Shown here piece by piece: positions 34,582 to 42,945 of a stretch of DNA of 64,000 nt (position 1 is its first letter; the number at the start of each line of letters is the position of its first letter). The notes under the pieces are model-generated. The model searched no databases, had not been told where the DNA came from, and saw nothing but the letters and a program-made list of their open reading frames with translations. The DNA lies in assembly GCA_030263385.1 (NCBI GenBank), contig SZOX01000001.1:158521-222520 (forward strand). Reading direction: 5' to 3'. Position numbers and translations under genes: made by a program. This stretch comes from Zeimonas sp003577305 (GTDB lineage Bacteria; Pseudomonadota; Gammaproteobacteria; Burkholderiales; Burkholderiaceae_E).

Positions 34582-35741
34582 CGGCGCCGGGTCGATCGCC
34601 GCAGCCGCGCACCGGGGCGCCGCAGGAGGCCGAAGACGCGATCCGCGCGCAGATCGGGCACAGCGTCGAGCGCGTGTTCGCCGACTGTGCCGACGATGCG
34701 GCGCACGCGGCGGTCGAACGCGGCGAGTGGCCGCAGCCGCTGTGGCAGGCGGTGACCCAGGCCGGCTTCGCCGCGGCCACCGCGCACGCTTCGCACGGAG
34801 GAATCGAGGCGCGATGGATCGACGCCTGGCCCATCCTCTTCGGCATCGGGTACTGGCAGGTGCCGCTGCCGCTGGCCGAGACGATGATCGGCGCGATGCT
34901 GCTCTCGATCGCGGGCGAGCAGCCGCCGCCCGACGCGATCACGCTCATCGAGCACGCAGACGATGCGCAACTGGCTCTGGGCGGCACCAGGCAACGGCCC
35001 ACGCTCGCCGGCAACGCCGATCGCGTCGCGTGGGCCAGGCACTGCCGCTGGGCGCTGGTGTCGATTCCGGCCGAGCGCGCGTTGCTGCTGGTCGACCTGC
35101 GGCAGGACGAACGCGTGCAACTGAAACCGGGCGCGAACCTCGCCGGCGAACCGCGCGATGGAATCGTATTCGCCGATGCGCGCGTCGCACTGCGCGTCGC
35201 ACAACCGCTGCCCGGCCTGGAGCTGCCGCTGCGGCAACTCGGCGCGTTCGCGCGCAGCGCGGCGATCGCCGGCGCGCTGGAGTCGGCGCTCGCGCAATCG
35301 GTGCGCTACGCGGGCGAGCGGATCCAGTTCGGCCGCCCGATCGGCAGGTTCCAGGCGATCCAGCATTCGCTGGCGATCCTCGCTTCCGAAGCGGTCGCGG
35401 CGCGTACCGCGGCGCTGGTTGCCGCCGCCTCGGCGCCGTCGATCGCCGCGGGCGACCCTTCACGCGCCGCCTTCGACGCCGCGGTGGCCAAGCTGCGCTG
35501 CAGCGAGGCGGCCACGCGCGGTGCGCCGATCGCTCACCAGGTGCACGGTGCGATCGGCTTCACGCGCGAGCATCCGTTGCATCGCGCGACCTGCCGGCTG
35601 TGGGCCTGGCGCGCCGAGCACGGCAGCGATGCGCAGTGGGCCCTCTGGCTCGGCCGCGCGGCGATCGACGCGGGATCGAAGGGATTCTGGCCGTGGCTGA
35701 CCGCGGGCGCCCAGCAAGGCTGCGCGGGGCCCGAACGATGA
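34578..35741 (+). CDS. Acyl-CoA dehydrogenase, small-subunit type of the pair
   Basis: 387 aa, overlapping the first dehydrogenase (ATGA). More divergent: the N-terminal half has GGIEARWIDAWPILFGIGYWQVPLPLAET, and the C-terminal half keeps RIQFGRPIGRFQAIQHSLA and HQVHGAIGFTREHPLHR, typical FAD-contact regions. Together with the upstream gene it probably forms an alpha2beta2 dehydrogenase acting on an acyl-CoA that is not an ordinary fatty acid. Followed by an ATGA overlap to the ornithine-cyclodeaminase-like gene. Confidence 0.85.
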   Translation: MTAPGRSPQPRTGAPQEAEDAIRAQIGHSVERVFADCADDAAHAAVERGEWPQPLWQAVTQAGFAAATAHASHGGIEARWIDAWPILFGIGYWQVPLPLAETMIGAMLLSIAGEQPPPDAITLIEHADDAQLALGGTRQRPTLAGNADRVAWARHCRWALVSIPAERALLLVDLRQDERVQLKPGANLAGEPRDGIVFADARVALRVAQPLPGLELPLRQLGAFARSAAIAGALESALAQSVRYAGERIQFGRPIGRFQAIQHSLAILASEAVAARTAALVAAASAPSIAAGDPSRAAFDAAVAKLRCSEAATRGAPIAHQVHGAIGFTREHPLHRATCRLWAWRAEHGSDAQWALWLGRAAIDAGSKGFWPWLTAGAQQGCAGPER

Positions 35742-36697
35742 GGATCCTCGACGCACAGACCACGCGCGAGGCGCTGCCGTTCGAGCGACTGGTCGCGGCG
35801 CTGCGTGCAATGTTCGCCGCGGGCTGCGAGGTCCCGCCGCGCCACGTGCACGAAATCGTCACGCCCGGAGGCGACGCGCTCGTTTCGCTGATCATGCCCG
35901 CGTGGACCGCGCGCCACTACGGCATCAAGACGATCAACATCGCGCCGGGAAACGCAGCGCGCGGTCTGCCGGGCCTGCACGCGGCGTACCTGCTGTTCGA
36001 CGCGGCCACCGGCGTGCCGCTGGCGCTGCTCGACGGCAGCGTGATCACGTCGCGGCGCACCGCAGCGGCTTCGGCGCTCGCCGCCTCCTGGCTCGCGCGC
36101 GACGATGCGCGGCACCTGCTCCTGGTCGGGGCGGGCGCAATCGCACGGCTGCTGCCGGCGGCCTATCGCACGGTACGCCCGATCGAGCGCGTAACCGTCT
36201 GGGCGCGACGCCCCGAGGCCGCGCAGGCGCTGGCCGCCGAATTGCGCGCGCAAGACTTCGATGCGGTTGCCGCGACCGACCTCGCCGCTGCGGTCGCGGG
36301 AGCCGACATCGTCAGCTGCGCAACGCTGGCCACCGAGCCGATCGTGCGCGGCCGCTGGCTGCGCGCCGGCAGCCACCTCGACCTGATCGGCAGCTTCACG
36401 CCAGCGATGCGCGAGGCCGACGACGCCTGCTTCGCGGGCGCGGCGCTCTACGTCGACATCGACGAGGCGCTGCAGAAGAGCGGCGAGCTGCTCGGCCCGA
36501 TGTCGCGTGGGGTGTTCGAGCGCGCCGACGTGCGCGGCACACTGGCCGCGCTCGCGCGCGGCGAGGCGCCGGGCAGGCGCAGCCGGACCGAGCGCACCGT
36601 GTTCAAGTCGGTCGGCACCGCGCTCGAAGACCTGGCCGCCGCAACGCTTGCCTGCGGCGCACGCCTCGGCATCGACGCCGATCCGGAAGCCGGATGA
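35738..36697 (+). CDS. Ornithine cyclodeaminase / mu-crystallin family NAD(P)-dependent protein
   Basis: 319 aa. Conserved Lys64 in YGIKTINIAPGN, a Rossmann GAGAIA in LLLVGAGAIARLL and HLDLIGSFTPAMREAD place it in the OCD/mu-crystallin/alanine-dehydrogenase (archaeal type) family. Members deaminate or reduce small imino/amino acids. The substrate is not readable from sequence. The Asp that performs cyclodeamination in true OCD is not clearly in the same context, so an imine reductase or amino-acid dehydrogenase role is as likely. ATGA overlaps on both sides make it part of the dehydrogenase-exporter operon. Confidence 0.85.
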   Translation: MRILDAQTTREALPFERLVAALRAMFAAGCEVPPRHVHEIVTPGGDALVSLIMPAWTARHYGIKTINIAPGNAARGLPGLHAAYLLFDAATGVPLALLDGSVITSRRTAAASALAASWLARDDARHLLLVGAGAIARLLPAAYRTVRPIERVTVWARRPEAAQALAAELRAQDFDAVAATDLAAAVAGADIVSCATLATEPIVRGRWLRAGSHLDLIGSFTPAMREADDACFAGAALYVDIDEALQKSGELLGPMSRGVFERADVRGTLAALARGEAPGRRSRTERTVFKSVGTALEDLAAATLACGARLGIDADPEAG

Positions 36698-37431
36698 ACC
36701 TGCCGATCGAGACGCTCGCCGGGGTCGCCCTCGTCGTCGGCTTCGCTTACACGGTGGTCGGCCTGACCGGCTTCGGCGCCTCGATGGTCGCGATGCCGAT
36801 GCTGGTGCATCTGCTGCCGCTGAGGCTCGCGCTGCCGATGATGCTGATCTACGACCTGGTCGGCGGCGTGGCGATCGGAGTGCGCAATCGCAGGTCGGTC
36901 GACCGTGCCGAGTTGCTGCGGCTGGTGCCGTTCATGCTCGCCGGCATCGCCCTCGGCGTGACCGTGCTGGTGAAGGCACCGGAGCGCGCGCTGCTGCTGC
37001 TGCTCGGCGGCTTCGTGCTCGCTTTTGCCGGCTGGAGCCTGCTGGCGCGTCCGGGGCGCTCGGCAATCTCGCCTCGATGGGCCGCGCCGCTCGGAACCGT
37101 GGGTGGCGTGTTCAGCGCGCTGTTCGGCACCGGCGGCCCGATCTACACCATCTACCTCGCGCGGCGCATCGAGGACAAGGGCCGGCTGCGCGCGACAGTC
37201 TCGCTGCTGCTCTTCATGAGCGCGCTGGCGCGGCTCGCCTCGTTCGTCGCGGCTGGCCTGTTCTCGCCGCCCGGCCTGATGATGCTGATCGCGACCATGC
37301 TGCCCTGCGCGCTCGCCGGCATGTATCTGGGCACGCACCTGCATCATCGCCTGCCCGCGCACCGGATCGTCCAGGCCGTGTGGGCGATCCTGATCGTCGG
37401 GGGCGCGACGCTGGTGCTGCGCAATCTCTGA
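36694..37431 (+). CDS. TSUP-family (TauE/SafE) sulfite or organosulfonate exporter 1
   Basis: 245-aa polytopic membrane protein with about eight helices and the two TSUP repeat motifs (YTVVGLTGFGASMVAMP and GTVGGVFSALFGTGGPIYTIY). Homologues export sulfite released during sulfonate breakdown. It overlaps the OCD-like gene by 4 bp (ATGA) and ends the operon. A close paralogue at 44894-45640 shares the LVPFML.GIALG, FSALFG.GGPIY and LHHRLPA..(I/V)VQAVW blocks. Confidence 0.88.
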   Translation: MNLPIETLAGVALVVGFAYTVVGLTGFGASMVAMPMLVHLLPLRLALPMMLIYDLVGGVAIGVRNRRSVDRAELLRLVPFMLAGIALGVTVLVKAPERALLLLLGGFVLAFAGWSLLARPGRSAISPRWAAPLGTVGGVFSALFGTGGPIYTIYLARRIEDKGRLRATVSLLLFMSALARLASFVAAGLFSPPGLMMLIATMLPCALAGMYLGTHLHHRLPAHRIVQAVWAILIVGGATLVLRNL

Positions 37432-37489
37432 CGAGACGTTCACCCACCCGCCGGAAGGCCGCCGGATCGTGCCCTCCGTGTTTCGACTC

Positions 37490-37650
37490 AGAACGTGTGA
37501 AGCAATCGGCCGCGCCCGGAAGGCACGCCAGGAAGCGCCCGGGCGAGGCGCAAAGCGCAGCCATATCGGCCGACATGGCGAGCATTTGCAACGAAGCACG
37601 GACGCTTCCTGGCGTGCAAGACGGGAGCGGATGATTGCTTCACACGTTCT
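37490..37650. repeat. Nested inverted-repeat element in a convergent gap
   Basis: 161-bp element. Outer arms are a perfect 18-bp inverted repeat, AGAACGTGTGAAGCAATC (37490-37507) and its complement (37633-37650). Inside lies a second perfect 15-bp inverted repeat, GCACGCCAGGAAGCG (37523-37537) with its complement at 37603-37617. At the centre is a third hairpin, GCCAT...ATGGC around the palindrome TCGGCCGA (37560-37579). The right end touches the stop codon of the GntR gene, and the whole element fills the gap between two convergent genes. The concentric design suggests a MITE-like or large REP-type dispersed element that can also act as a bidirectional terminator. No transposase is nearby. 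Confidence 0.8.
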
Positions 37651-38420
37651 CAGGCTTCCGACAACCCTGGCTCGCCGCCGATGGTCGGCTCGGCGTTGTA
37701 CTCGTGCGCCTCGGTGTTGACGTAGGAATAGCGCAGTTCCACCGGCTGGTCGCGGAACGACAGCGCGACACGGATGATGAGCAGCAGCGGGTGCCCGGCC
37801 TTCACGCCGAGCAGCGCGGCATGGGACTTCGATGCACGAACCGCGCGCAGACGTTCCACCGTACGCAGAACGCTCACTCCGAAACCCTCCTCGTAGAGGC
37901 GGTAGATGGTGCTGCTGCGCTCACGCAGCATCCTGCCGGTCAGGCCGGGAAACATCGAGACCGGCACCATGATGTCGTCGACGATCACCGCAGACCCCTC
38001 GAGCCGCAGCAGGTTGGTGAAACGGAAGAGGCGTGCCCCTTCCTCGACGCGCAGCGCGTCGGCAATCGCAGGATCGGCGGTGCATCGCGCGAAGTCGACG
38101 AGCTCGACCCCCGGATATTCGCGATAGCCGTCCTGGCGGGCGATGTGGAAGAAGGAGAAGAAGTAACGGCTCTCGCCGTGCGAAGCGACGAAGGTTCCGC
38201 GCCCCTGGTGGCGGATTAGTATGTTCTCGGCGGTCAACTGGTCGATCGCCTTGCGGACGGTGCCGATGCTCACGCCGAAGCGCTCGCCGAGTTTCTTTTC
38301 GGACGGAATCGCCTCGCTCGGCCGCCACTCGCCTCTGCGCAACGATTCGGTGATCTTGCGCTTCACCTCCTTGTAGAGCGGGTTACGTAGCGCCAGCCCT
38401 ATCACCGCGTGCCTACCCAT
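37650..38420 (-). CDS. GntR-family regulator with UTRA domain (HutC subfamily)
   Basis: 256 aa from ATG 38420, chosen because GGGGGG lies a few bases upstream; an in-frame ATG at 38459 would add 13 residues. The winged HTH (about 14-75) has PLYKEVKRKITESL, PSEKKLGERFGVSIGTVRKAI and HQGRGTFVA. The rest is a UTRA ligand-binding domain (RLFRFTNLLRLEGSAVIVDDI, PLLLIIRVALSF). Divergent from suyA across a 176-bp AT-rich spacer, so it is the obvious candidate regulator of the sulfolactate cluster, with sulfolactate or a derivative as likely effector (inference). Confidence 0.9.
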   Translation of the reverse strand: MGRHAVIGLALRNPLYKEVKRKITESLRRGEWRPSEAIPSEKKLGERFGVSIGTVRKAIDQLTAENILIRHQGRGTFVASHGESRYFFSFFHIARQDGYREYPGVELVDFARCTADPAIADALRVEEGARLFRFTNLLRLEGSAVIVDDIMVPVSMFPGLTGRMLRERSSTIYRLYEEGFGVSVLRTVERLRAVRASKSHAALLGVKAGHPLLLIIRVALSFRDQPVELRYSYVNTEAHEYNAEPTIGGEPGLSEA

Positions 38421-38477
38421 GTCGCCGCCCCCCGAAGGCAGGGAATGTCGAGTGATCATCTGCGCATCTTACACATG

Positions 38478-38500
38478 TCATATAATTCATACTACTCATA
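38478..38500 (+). repeat. Three 9-bp-spaced TCATA repeats, candidate GntR operator
   Basis: TCATA occurs at 38478, 38487 and 38496, exactly 9 bp apart, immediately upstream of the candidate suyA -35 box and within the AT-rich divergent gap. The spacing puts the copies near one another along the helix. Assignment as the operator is inference from position. Confidence 0.4.
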
Positions 38501-38503
38501 TAG

Positions 38504-38532
38504 TTGACTACCGGAAAACACGTCACTAAGAT
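38504..38532 (+). promoter_or_regulatory. Candidate sigma70 promoter of the suy operon
   Basis: TTGACT (38504-38509), 17-bp spacer, TAAGAT (38527-38532): 5/6 and 4/6 to consensus at ideal spacing. It lies between the TCATA repeats and the suyA ribosome-binding site (AGGAG at 38585-38589). Confidence 0.55.
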
Positions 38533-38596
38533 CGCATCGTTACGCAGGTGCGCACCGGCCTACGACTGGCCGTCTTCCTTTTTCAGGAGCAGGGAA

Positions 38597-38878
38597 ATGA
38601 TTCATTTCGTGTTGCATGACCCGAAGGACACCGTTGCGGTCGTGGTCGTCGAGGGCGTGAAGGCCGGCATGGAACTCAACGGCTGGATCATGGACGAGGA
38701 CCGCGAAGTCAGGATCACTGCCAGGCAGGACATCCCCATCGGCCACAAGGTGGCGCTAGGAGACATGGCCTCCGGTGACACCGTCTACAAGTACGGCGTC
38801 GACATCGGCCGCGTGGTTGCACCGATCAGGGCAGGCGAACACGCACACGTGCACAACATCAAGACCAAGCGCTGGTAA
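38597..38878 (+). CDS. suyA: (2R)-sulfolactate sulfo-lyase, small subunit (SAF domain)
   Basis: 93-aa SAF-domain protein of the altronate/galactarate dehydratase N-terminal family: FVLHDPKDTVAVVVVEG, ARQDIPIGHKVAL and YGVDIGRVVAPI. With the next gene it would cleave (2R)-3-sulfolactate to pyruvate and sulfite. ATG 38597 follows AGGAGCAGGG. Assignment as SuyA rather than a sugar-acid dehydratase subunit rests on the SuyB-like partner, the two sulfolactate-dehydrogenase-type genes and the sulfite exporter downstream. Confidence 0.82.
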   Translation: MIHFVLHDPKDTVAVVVVEGVKAGMELNGWIMDEDREVRITARQDIPIGHKVALGDMASGDTVYKYGVDIGRVVAPIRAGEHAHVHNIKTKRW

Positions 38879-38930
38879 GGGCACTGCGCACCACGGCAAT
38901 TCCCGAACACTTCGACAAGGACACTCCGCC

Positions 38931-40100
38931 ATGATCAGCAGCACGACCACGTTTATGGGCTATCGCCGCGAAAACGGCCGGGTCGGCGTGCGCAACCACG
39001 TCATCATCCTGCCGGTGGACGACATCTCCAACGCAGCCTGCGAGGCCGTCGCCAACAACATCAAGGGCACACTGGCGCTGCCCCATCCCTATGGCCGACT
39101 GCAGTTCGGCGCCGACCTCGATCTGCACTTCCGCACGCTGATCGGCACCGGCTCGAATCCCAACGTCGCGGCGGTGGTGGTGATCGGCATCGAGGAAGGC
39201 TGGACCAACAGGATCGTTGAAGGCATCAGGAAGACGGGCAAGCCGGCGCTCGGTTACTCGATCGAACTGCACGGCGACCACGACACCATCATGCGCGCCT
39301 CCCGCGGCGCGCGCGAACTGGTGCAGTGGGCTTCCGAGAAACAGCGGGAGGAATGCAAGGTATCGGAGTTGTGGGTATCAACCAAGTGCGGCGAGTCGGA
39401 CACCACCTCCGGCTGCGGCGGCAACCCCACCGTTGGCAACGCGTTCGACAAGCTCTATGAACTGGGAAGCACGCTGCTCTTCGGCGAAACGTCGGAAATC
39501 ACCGGCGGCGAGCAACTCGTGGCCGAGCGCTGCGCCACGCCCGCGGTGCGCGAACGGTTCATGTTCATGTTCAACCGCTATCAGGACATGATCAACCGGC
39601 ACAAGACCGACGACCTTTCCGAATCGCAACCGACCAAGGGCAATATCGCCGGCGGGTTGACCACGATCGAGGAGAAAGCGCTGGGCAACATCCAGAAGAT
39701 CGGGAAGAAGTGCAGGGTCGACGGCGTGCTCGACAAGGCCGAGGAACCCACGGGTCCGGGGCTCTGGTTCATGGACTCCTCGTCGGCGGCGGCGGAAATG
39801 GTGACGCTGTGCGCCGCCTCTGGCTTCGCGGTGCACTTCTTTCCCACCGGCCAGGGCAACGTGATCGGCAATCCGATCCTGCCGGTCATCAAGATCTGCG
39901 CCAATCCGCGCACCGTGCGCACGATGAGCGAGCACATCGACGTCGACACCTCGGGACTGCTGCAGCGCGAGTTGACGCTCGACCAGGCAGGCGACAAGCT
40001 GCTCGACATGATGCTGCGCACCGCCAACGGGCGGCTCACTGCGGCCGAGGCGCTGGGTCACCGGGAATTCGTCCTGACCCGCCTGTACGAGAGCGCATGA
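38931..40100 (+). CDS. suyB: (2R)-sulfolactate sulfo-lyase, large subunit
   Basis: 389-aa UxaA-family protein. FMGYRRENGRVGVRNHVIIL, LPHPYGRLQFGADLDLHFRT, WVSTKCGESDTTSG and SQPTKGNIAGGLTTIEEKAL match SuyB sequences as I remember them more closely than altronate or galactarate dehydratases, which read KCGGSD at the equivalent site. The family binds iron through Cys residues. It follows suyA by 52 bp and precedes an ABC importer. Product sulfite would be exported by the TSUP protein at the end of the cluster; pyruvate enters central metabolism. Confidence 0.85.
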   Translation: MISSTTTFMGYRRENGRVGVRNHVIILPVDDISNAACEAVANNIKGTLALPHPYGRLQFGADLDLHFRTLIGTGSNPNVAAVVVIGIEEGWTNRIVEGIRKTGKPALGYSIELHGDHDTIMRASRGARELVQWASEKQREECKVSELWVSTKCGESDTTSGCGGNPTVGNAFDKLYELGSTLLFGETSEITGGEQLVAERCATPAVRERFMFMFNRYQDMINRHKTDDLSESQPTKGNIAGGLTTIEEKALGNIQKIGKKCRVDGVLDKAEEPTGPGLWFMDSSSAAAEMVTLCAASGFAVHFFPTGQGNVIGNPILPVIKICANPRTVRTMSEHIDVDTSGLLQRELTLDQAGDKLLDMMLRTANGRLTAAEALGHREFVLTRLYESA

Positions 40101-40178
40101 CGGGATGATCGGCGCGAGAGGAAACAGCGGGGCCGTCTGCGCAACGGTCCACACAACCACTTCACCATGGAGGACAAC

Positions 40179-41183
40179 ATGAACAAGAGGAAGATCCTGG
40201 GCATCGCAGCCCTCGCTGCTTTTGCCATGGCCCCTGCTGCCCGCGCCGAACTGGGAGAACTCAAGGTGGCACAGCAGTACGGCATCAGCTATCTGCCGTT
40301 GATGATCATGGAAGACCAGGGCCTGATCGAGAAGCACGCGAAGGCCGCAGGCATCGGCGACCTGAAGGTCAGCTGGTCGAAATTTGCCGGCGGCAACGTG
40401 ATGAACGAGGCCCTGCTGTCGGGCAGCCTCCAGTTCGCCTCGGGCGGCGTTGGCCCGTTGGTCACGCTCTGGGCCAAGACGAGGGGCAACTACGACGTGA
40501 AGGCGGTGGCGGCGATGAATTCGATGCCGCTCTATCTGAACACCCGCAATCCCGACGTCAGGACAGTCAAGGATTTCACCGACAAGGACAAGATCGCCCT
40601 GCCCGCAGTGAAGGTGTCCATCCAGGCGGTGACGCTGCAGATGGCTGCGGAGAAGGCCTTCGGCGAAGGCCAGCAATACAAGCTGGATCGCCTCACGGTG
40701 ACCATGAGCCATCCGGACGGAGAGGTCGCCCTCCTCTCGGGCACGAGCGAGGTCAATTCGCACTTCACGTCGCCCCCTTACCAGTACCGCGAACTGGAAA
40801 AGCCCGGCATTCGCACCGTGGTCAATTCGTACGAGGTGCTTGGCGGCCCGGCCACTTTCAACGCCGTGTGGACGACGAGCAAGTTCCGTAACGAGAACCC
40901 GAAGCTGTACAAGGCCTTCTACGACGCGTTCCGCGAATCGATCGACATGATCAACAAGGACAAGAAGTGGGCCGCCGAGACCTACCTGCGGCTGTCCAGG
41001 GACAAGGACAGCGTCGAGAACACCCTGAAGATGCTCAATGATCCCGAGATCGTTTTCACGACGACGCCGAACAACGTCATGAAGTACGTCAAGTTCATGC
41101 ACAAGATCGGGTCGATCAAGGTCGATCCGGAGTCGTGGAAAGACCTCTTCTTCCCCGAGGTCCACGCACTGCCGGGCAGCTGA
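40179..41183 (+). CDS. ABC transporter substrate-binding protein, SsuA/TauA/NMT1-like
   Basis: 334 aa. Signal peptide ILGIAALAAFAMAPAARA, then a periplasmic type-II binding fold with KVAQQYGISYLPLMIMEDQGL, the N-terminal pattern of sulfonate, nitrate and taurine binding proteins. ATG 40179 is preferred over an ATG four codons earlier because it follows GGAGG at proper spacing. Located between suyB and the ATPase, so the ligand is most likely sulfolactate or a related C3 sulfonate (inference). Confidence 0.87.
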   Translation: MNKRKILGIAALAAFAMAPAARAELGELKVAQQYGISYLPLMIMEDQGLIEKHAKAAGIGDLKVSWSKFAGGNVMNEALLSGSLQFASGGVGPLVTLWAKTRGNYDVKAVAAMNSMPLYLNTRNPDVRTVKDFTDKDKIALPAVKVSIQAVTLQMAAEKAFGEGQQYKLDRLTVTMSHPDGEVALLSGTSEVNSHFTSPPYQYRELEKPGIRTVVNSYEVLGGPATFNAVWTTSKFRNENPKLYKAFYDAFRESIDMINKDKKWAAETYLRLSRDKDSVENTLKMLNDPEIVFTTTPNNVMKYVKFMHKIGSIKVDPESWKDLFFPEVHALPGS

Positions 41184-41224
41184 GAACCATCGCACGGAGC
41201 CGTTTTCCGGGGGAGGGAGCAGGC

Positions 41225-42019
41225 ATGAACAGTGTCTCTGGCGTGACGCCGCTGCTCGACGTCAGGGGCGTCACCCTGCAGTACAAGACGAAGGAGCACC
41301 TGGTGACCGCGACCTACCGGGTCGACTTCCAGGTGTTCAAGTCCGACCGCTACGTGCTGCTCGGTCCGTCGGGTTGCGGGAAGTCGACCCTGCTCAAGGC
41401 GGTTGGCGGCTACCTGCAGCCGACGGAGGGTGAGATCACCCTCAAGGGCGTGGCGATCAACAAGCCTGGCCCAGACCGGATGATGGTGTTCCAGGAGTTC
41501 GACCAGCTTCTGCCCTGGAAGACGGTTCGCGAGAACGTGATGTTCCCGCTGCTCTCCTCCGGAAAGCTCCGGGGGCGGGCGGCGCAGGAAAAGGCAATGC
41601 AGTACATCGAGAAGGTGAATCTGACGAACTTCGCCAATCACTTTCCCCACATGCTTTCGGGAGGCATGAAGCAGCGCGTGGCGATCGCGCGCGGCATGGC
41701 GATGGAGCCCGATGTCCTGCTCATGGACGAACCCTACGCCGCGCTCGACGCGCTGACGCGGCGCAAGATGCAGGACGAACTGCTTCAATTGTGGGACGAC
41801 ACTCACTTCACGGTGCTTTTCGTCACTCATTCGATCCCCGAGGCGATCAAGATCGGCAGCCGCATCCTGCTGCTGTCTCCGCACCCTGGCCAGGTCAAGG
41901 CCGAGCTCGCGAGCGCACCTCGCGACGCAAGCGCCGAGGAGACCAAGACGCTCGAGACGGAGATCCACAACATGCTGTTCTCCGACCAGATCGAGTCGCA
42001 GGAGGCGCAACATGTCTAG
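41225..42019 (+). CDS. ABC transporter ATPase, SsuB/TauB-like
   Basis: 264 aa. Walker A GPSGCGKST, Q-loop FQEFDQLLPWKTV, signature MLSGGMKQRVAIARGM, Walker B DVLLMDEPYAALDALT and switch His in FVTHSIPEA. The DQLLPW segment is typical of nitrate/sulfonate/taurine-type ATPases. ATG 41225 follows GGGAGGGAGC. It overlaps the permease start by 8 bp. Confidence 0.92.
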   Translation: MNSVSGVTPLLDVRGVTLQYKTKEHLVTATYRVDFQVFKSDRYVLLGPSGCGKSTLLKAVGGYLQPTEGEITLKGVAINKPGPDRMMVFQEFDQLLPWKTVRENVMFPLLSSGKLRGRAAQEKAMQYIEKVNLTNFANHFPHMLSGGMKQRVAIARGMAMEPDVLLMDEPYAALDALTRRKMQDELLQLWDDTHFTVLFVTHSIPEAIKIGSRILLLSPHPGQVKAELASAPRDASAEETKTLETEIHNMLFSDQIESQEAQHV

Positions 42020-42890
42020 CAAGGACGCGGTGCTCGTTGCACGTCCCGACATTCGTGGCCAGCCGGTCGATTCCTCCGCGTTCGGCGTCGTCGAGAAACC
42101 GCTCACGAGATTCGAGAAGCTCTACAACATCGGCGCCCTGCGCAAGAGCCTGATCCTCCTCGTCCTGGCCATCGTCTGGGAAGTCGGCGCTCGCACGTTG
42201 AGCAACGAGCTCCTTTTCCCCGCCTTCTCGGCGACCACTGTCGCCTTCCTGCAGGGCGTGGCGAGCGGCGAGCTGCTGATCAAGGTCTGGGCGTCGATCA
42301 AGGTGCTGCTCTCGGGATACGCCATAGGCATCGGCCTGGCTGCATTGCTCACCGCGTTCGGCATCGGTTCGCGAATCGGCGTGGATTTCCTGGAGACGCT
42401 CACGTCGATGTTCAACCCGTTGCCTGCGATCGCGCTGCTGCCGATCGCACTGATCTGGTTCGGTCTCGGCAACGGCAGCCTGGTTTTCGTGCTGGTGCAC
42501 TCGGTGCTGTGGGCGGTTGCGCTGAACACGCATTCGGGCTTCAGCGCAGTGTCGAACACCCTGCGCATGGTCGGCCGCAATTATGGCCTGTCCGGGTTCG
42601 GATACGTGATGAAGATACTCATTCCGGCAGCTTTCCCGAGCATCCTCACCGGCCTGAAGATCGGCTGGGCCTTCGCGTGGCGCACGCTGATCGCGTCGGA
42701 GCTGGTGTTCGGCGTGAGTTCGGGTGCGGGCGGACTCGGCTGGTACATCTACGAGAACAAGAACCAGCTCGAGATTCCGAACGTCTTCGCGGGCCTCTTC
42801 ACCGTGATCATCATCGGTCTCGTGGTCGAGAACCTGATCTTCCGCACGCTGGAAAACCGTACGGTCAGGAAGTGGGGCATGCAACACTGA
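42012..42890 (+). CDS. ABC transporter permease, SsuC/TauC-like
   Basis: 292 aa, about six membrane helices after a cytoplasmic N-terminal tail of ~45 residues. The EAA-type coupling loop is RMVGRNYGLSGFGYVMKILI followed by PAAFPSILTGLKIG. Completes the importer with the two preceding genes. Overlaps the ATPase gene by 8 bp; slcC follows after 55 bp. Confidence 0.9.
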   Translation: MSSKDAVLVARPDIRGQPVDSSAFGVVEKPLTRFEKLYNIGALRKSLILLVLAIVWEVGARTLSNELLFPAFSATTVAFLQGVASGELLIKVWASIKVLLSGYAIGIGLAALLTAFGIGSRIGVDFLETLTSMFNPLPAIALLPIALIWFGLGNGSLVFVLVHSVLWAVALNTHSGFSAVSNTLRMVGRNYGLSGFGYVMKILIPAAFPSILTGLKIGWAFAWRTLIASELVFGVSSGAGGLGWYIYENKNQLEIPNVFAGLFTVIIIGLVVENLIFRTLENRTVRKWGMQH

Positions 42891-42945
42891 GCGACCTGCC
42901 GTCCGTGCGCCAGTGCCCCGGAACAACGCTCACCAGGAACCGACC

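Noticed and set aside
37432..37649. An insertion-sequence remnant
   Set aside because: Terminal inverted repeats are present but there is no transposase-like coding and the inner repeats are concentric. Treated as a structured repeat element instead.
38597..40100. Altronate or galactarate dehydratase
   Set aside because: The fold is shared, but KCGESD, the neighbouring sulfolactate-dehydrogenase-type genes and the sulfite exporter fit SuyAB better.
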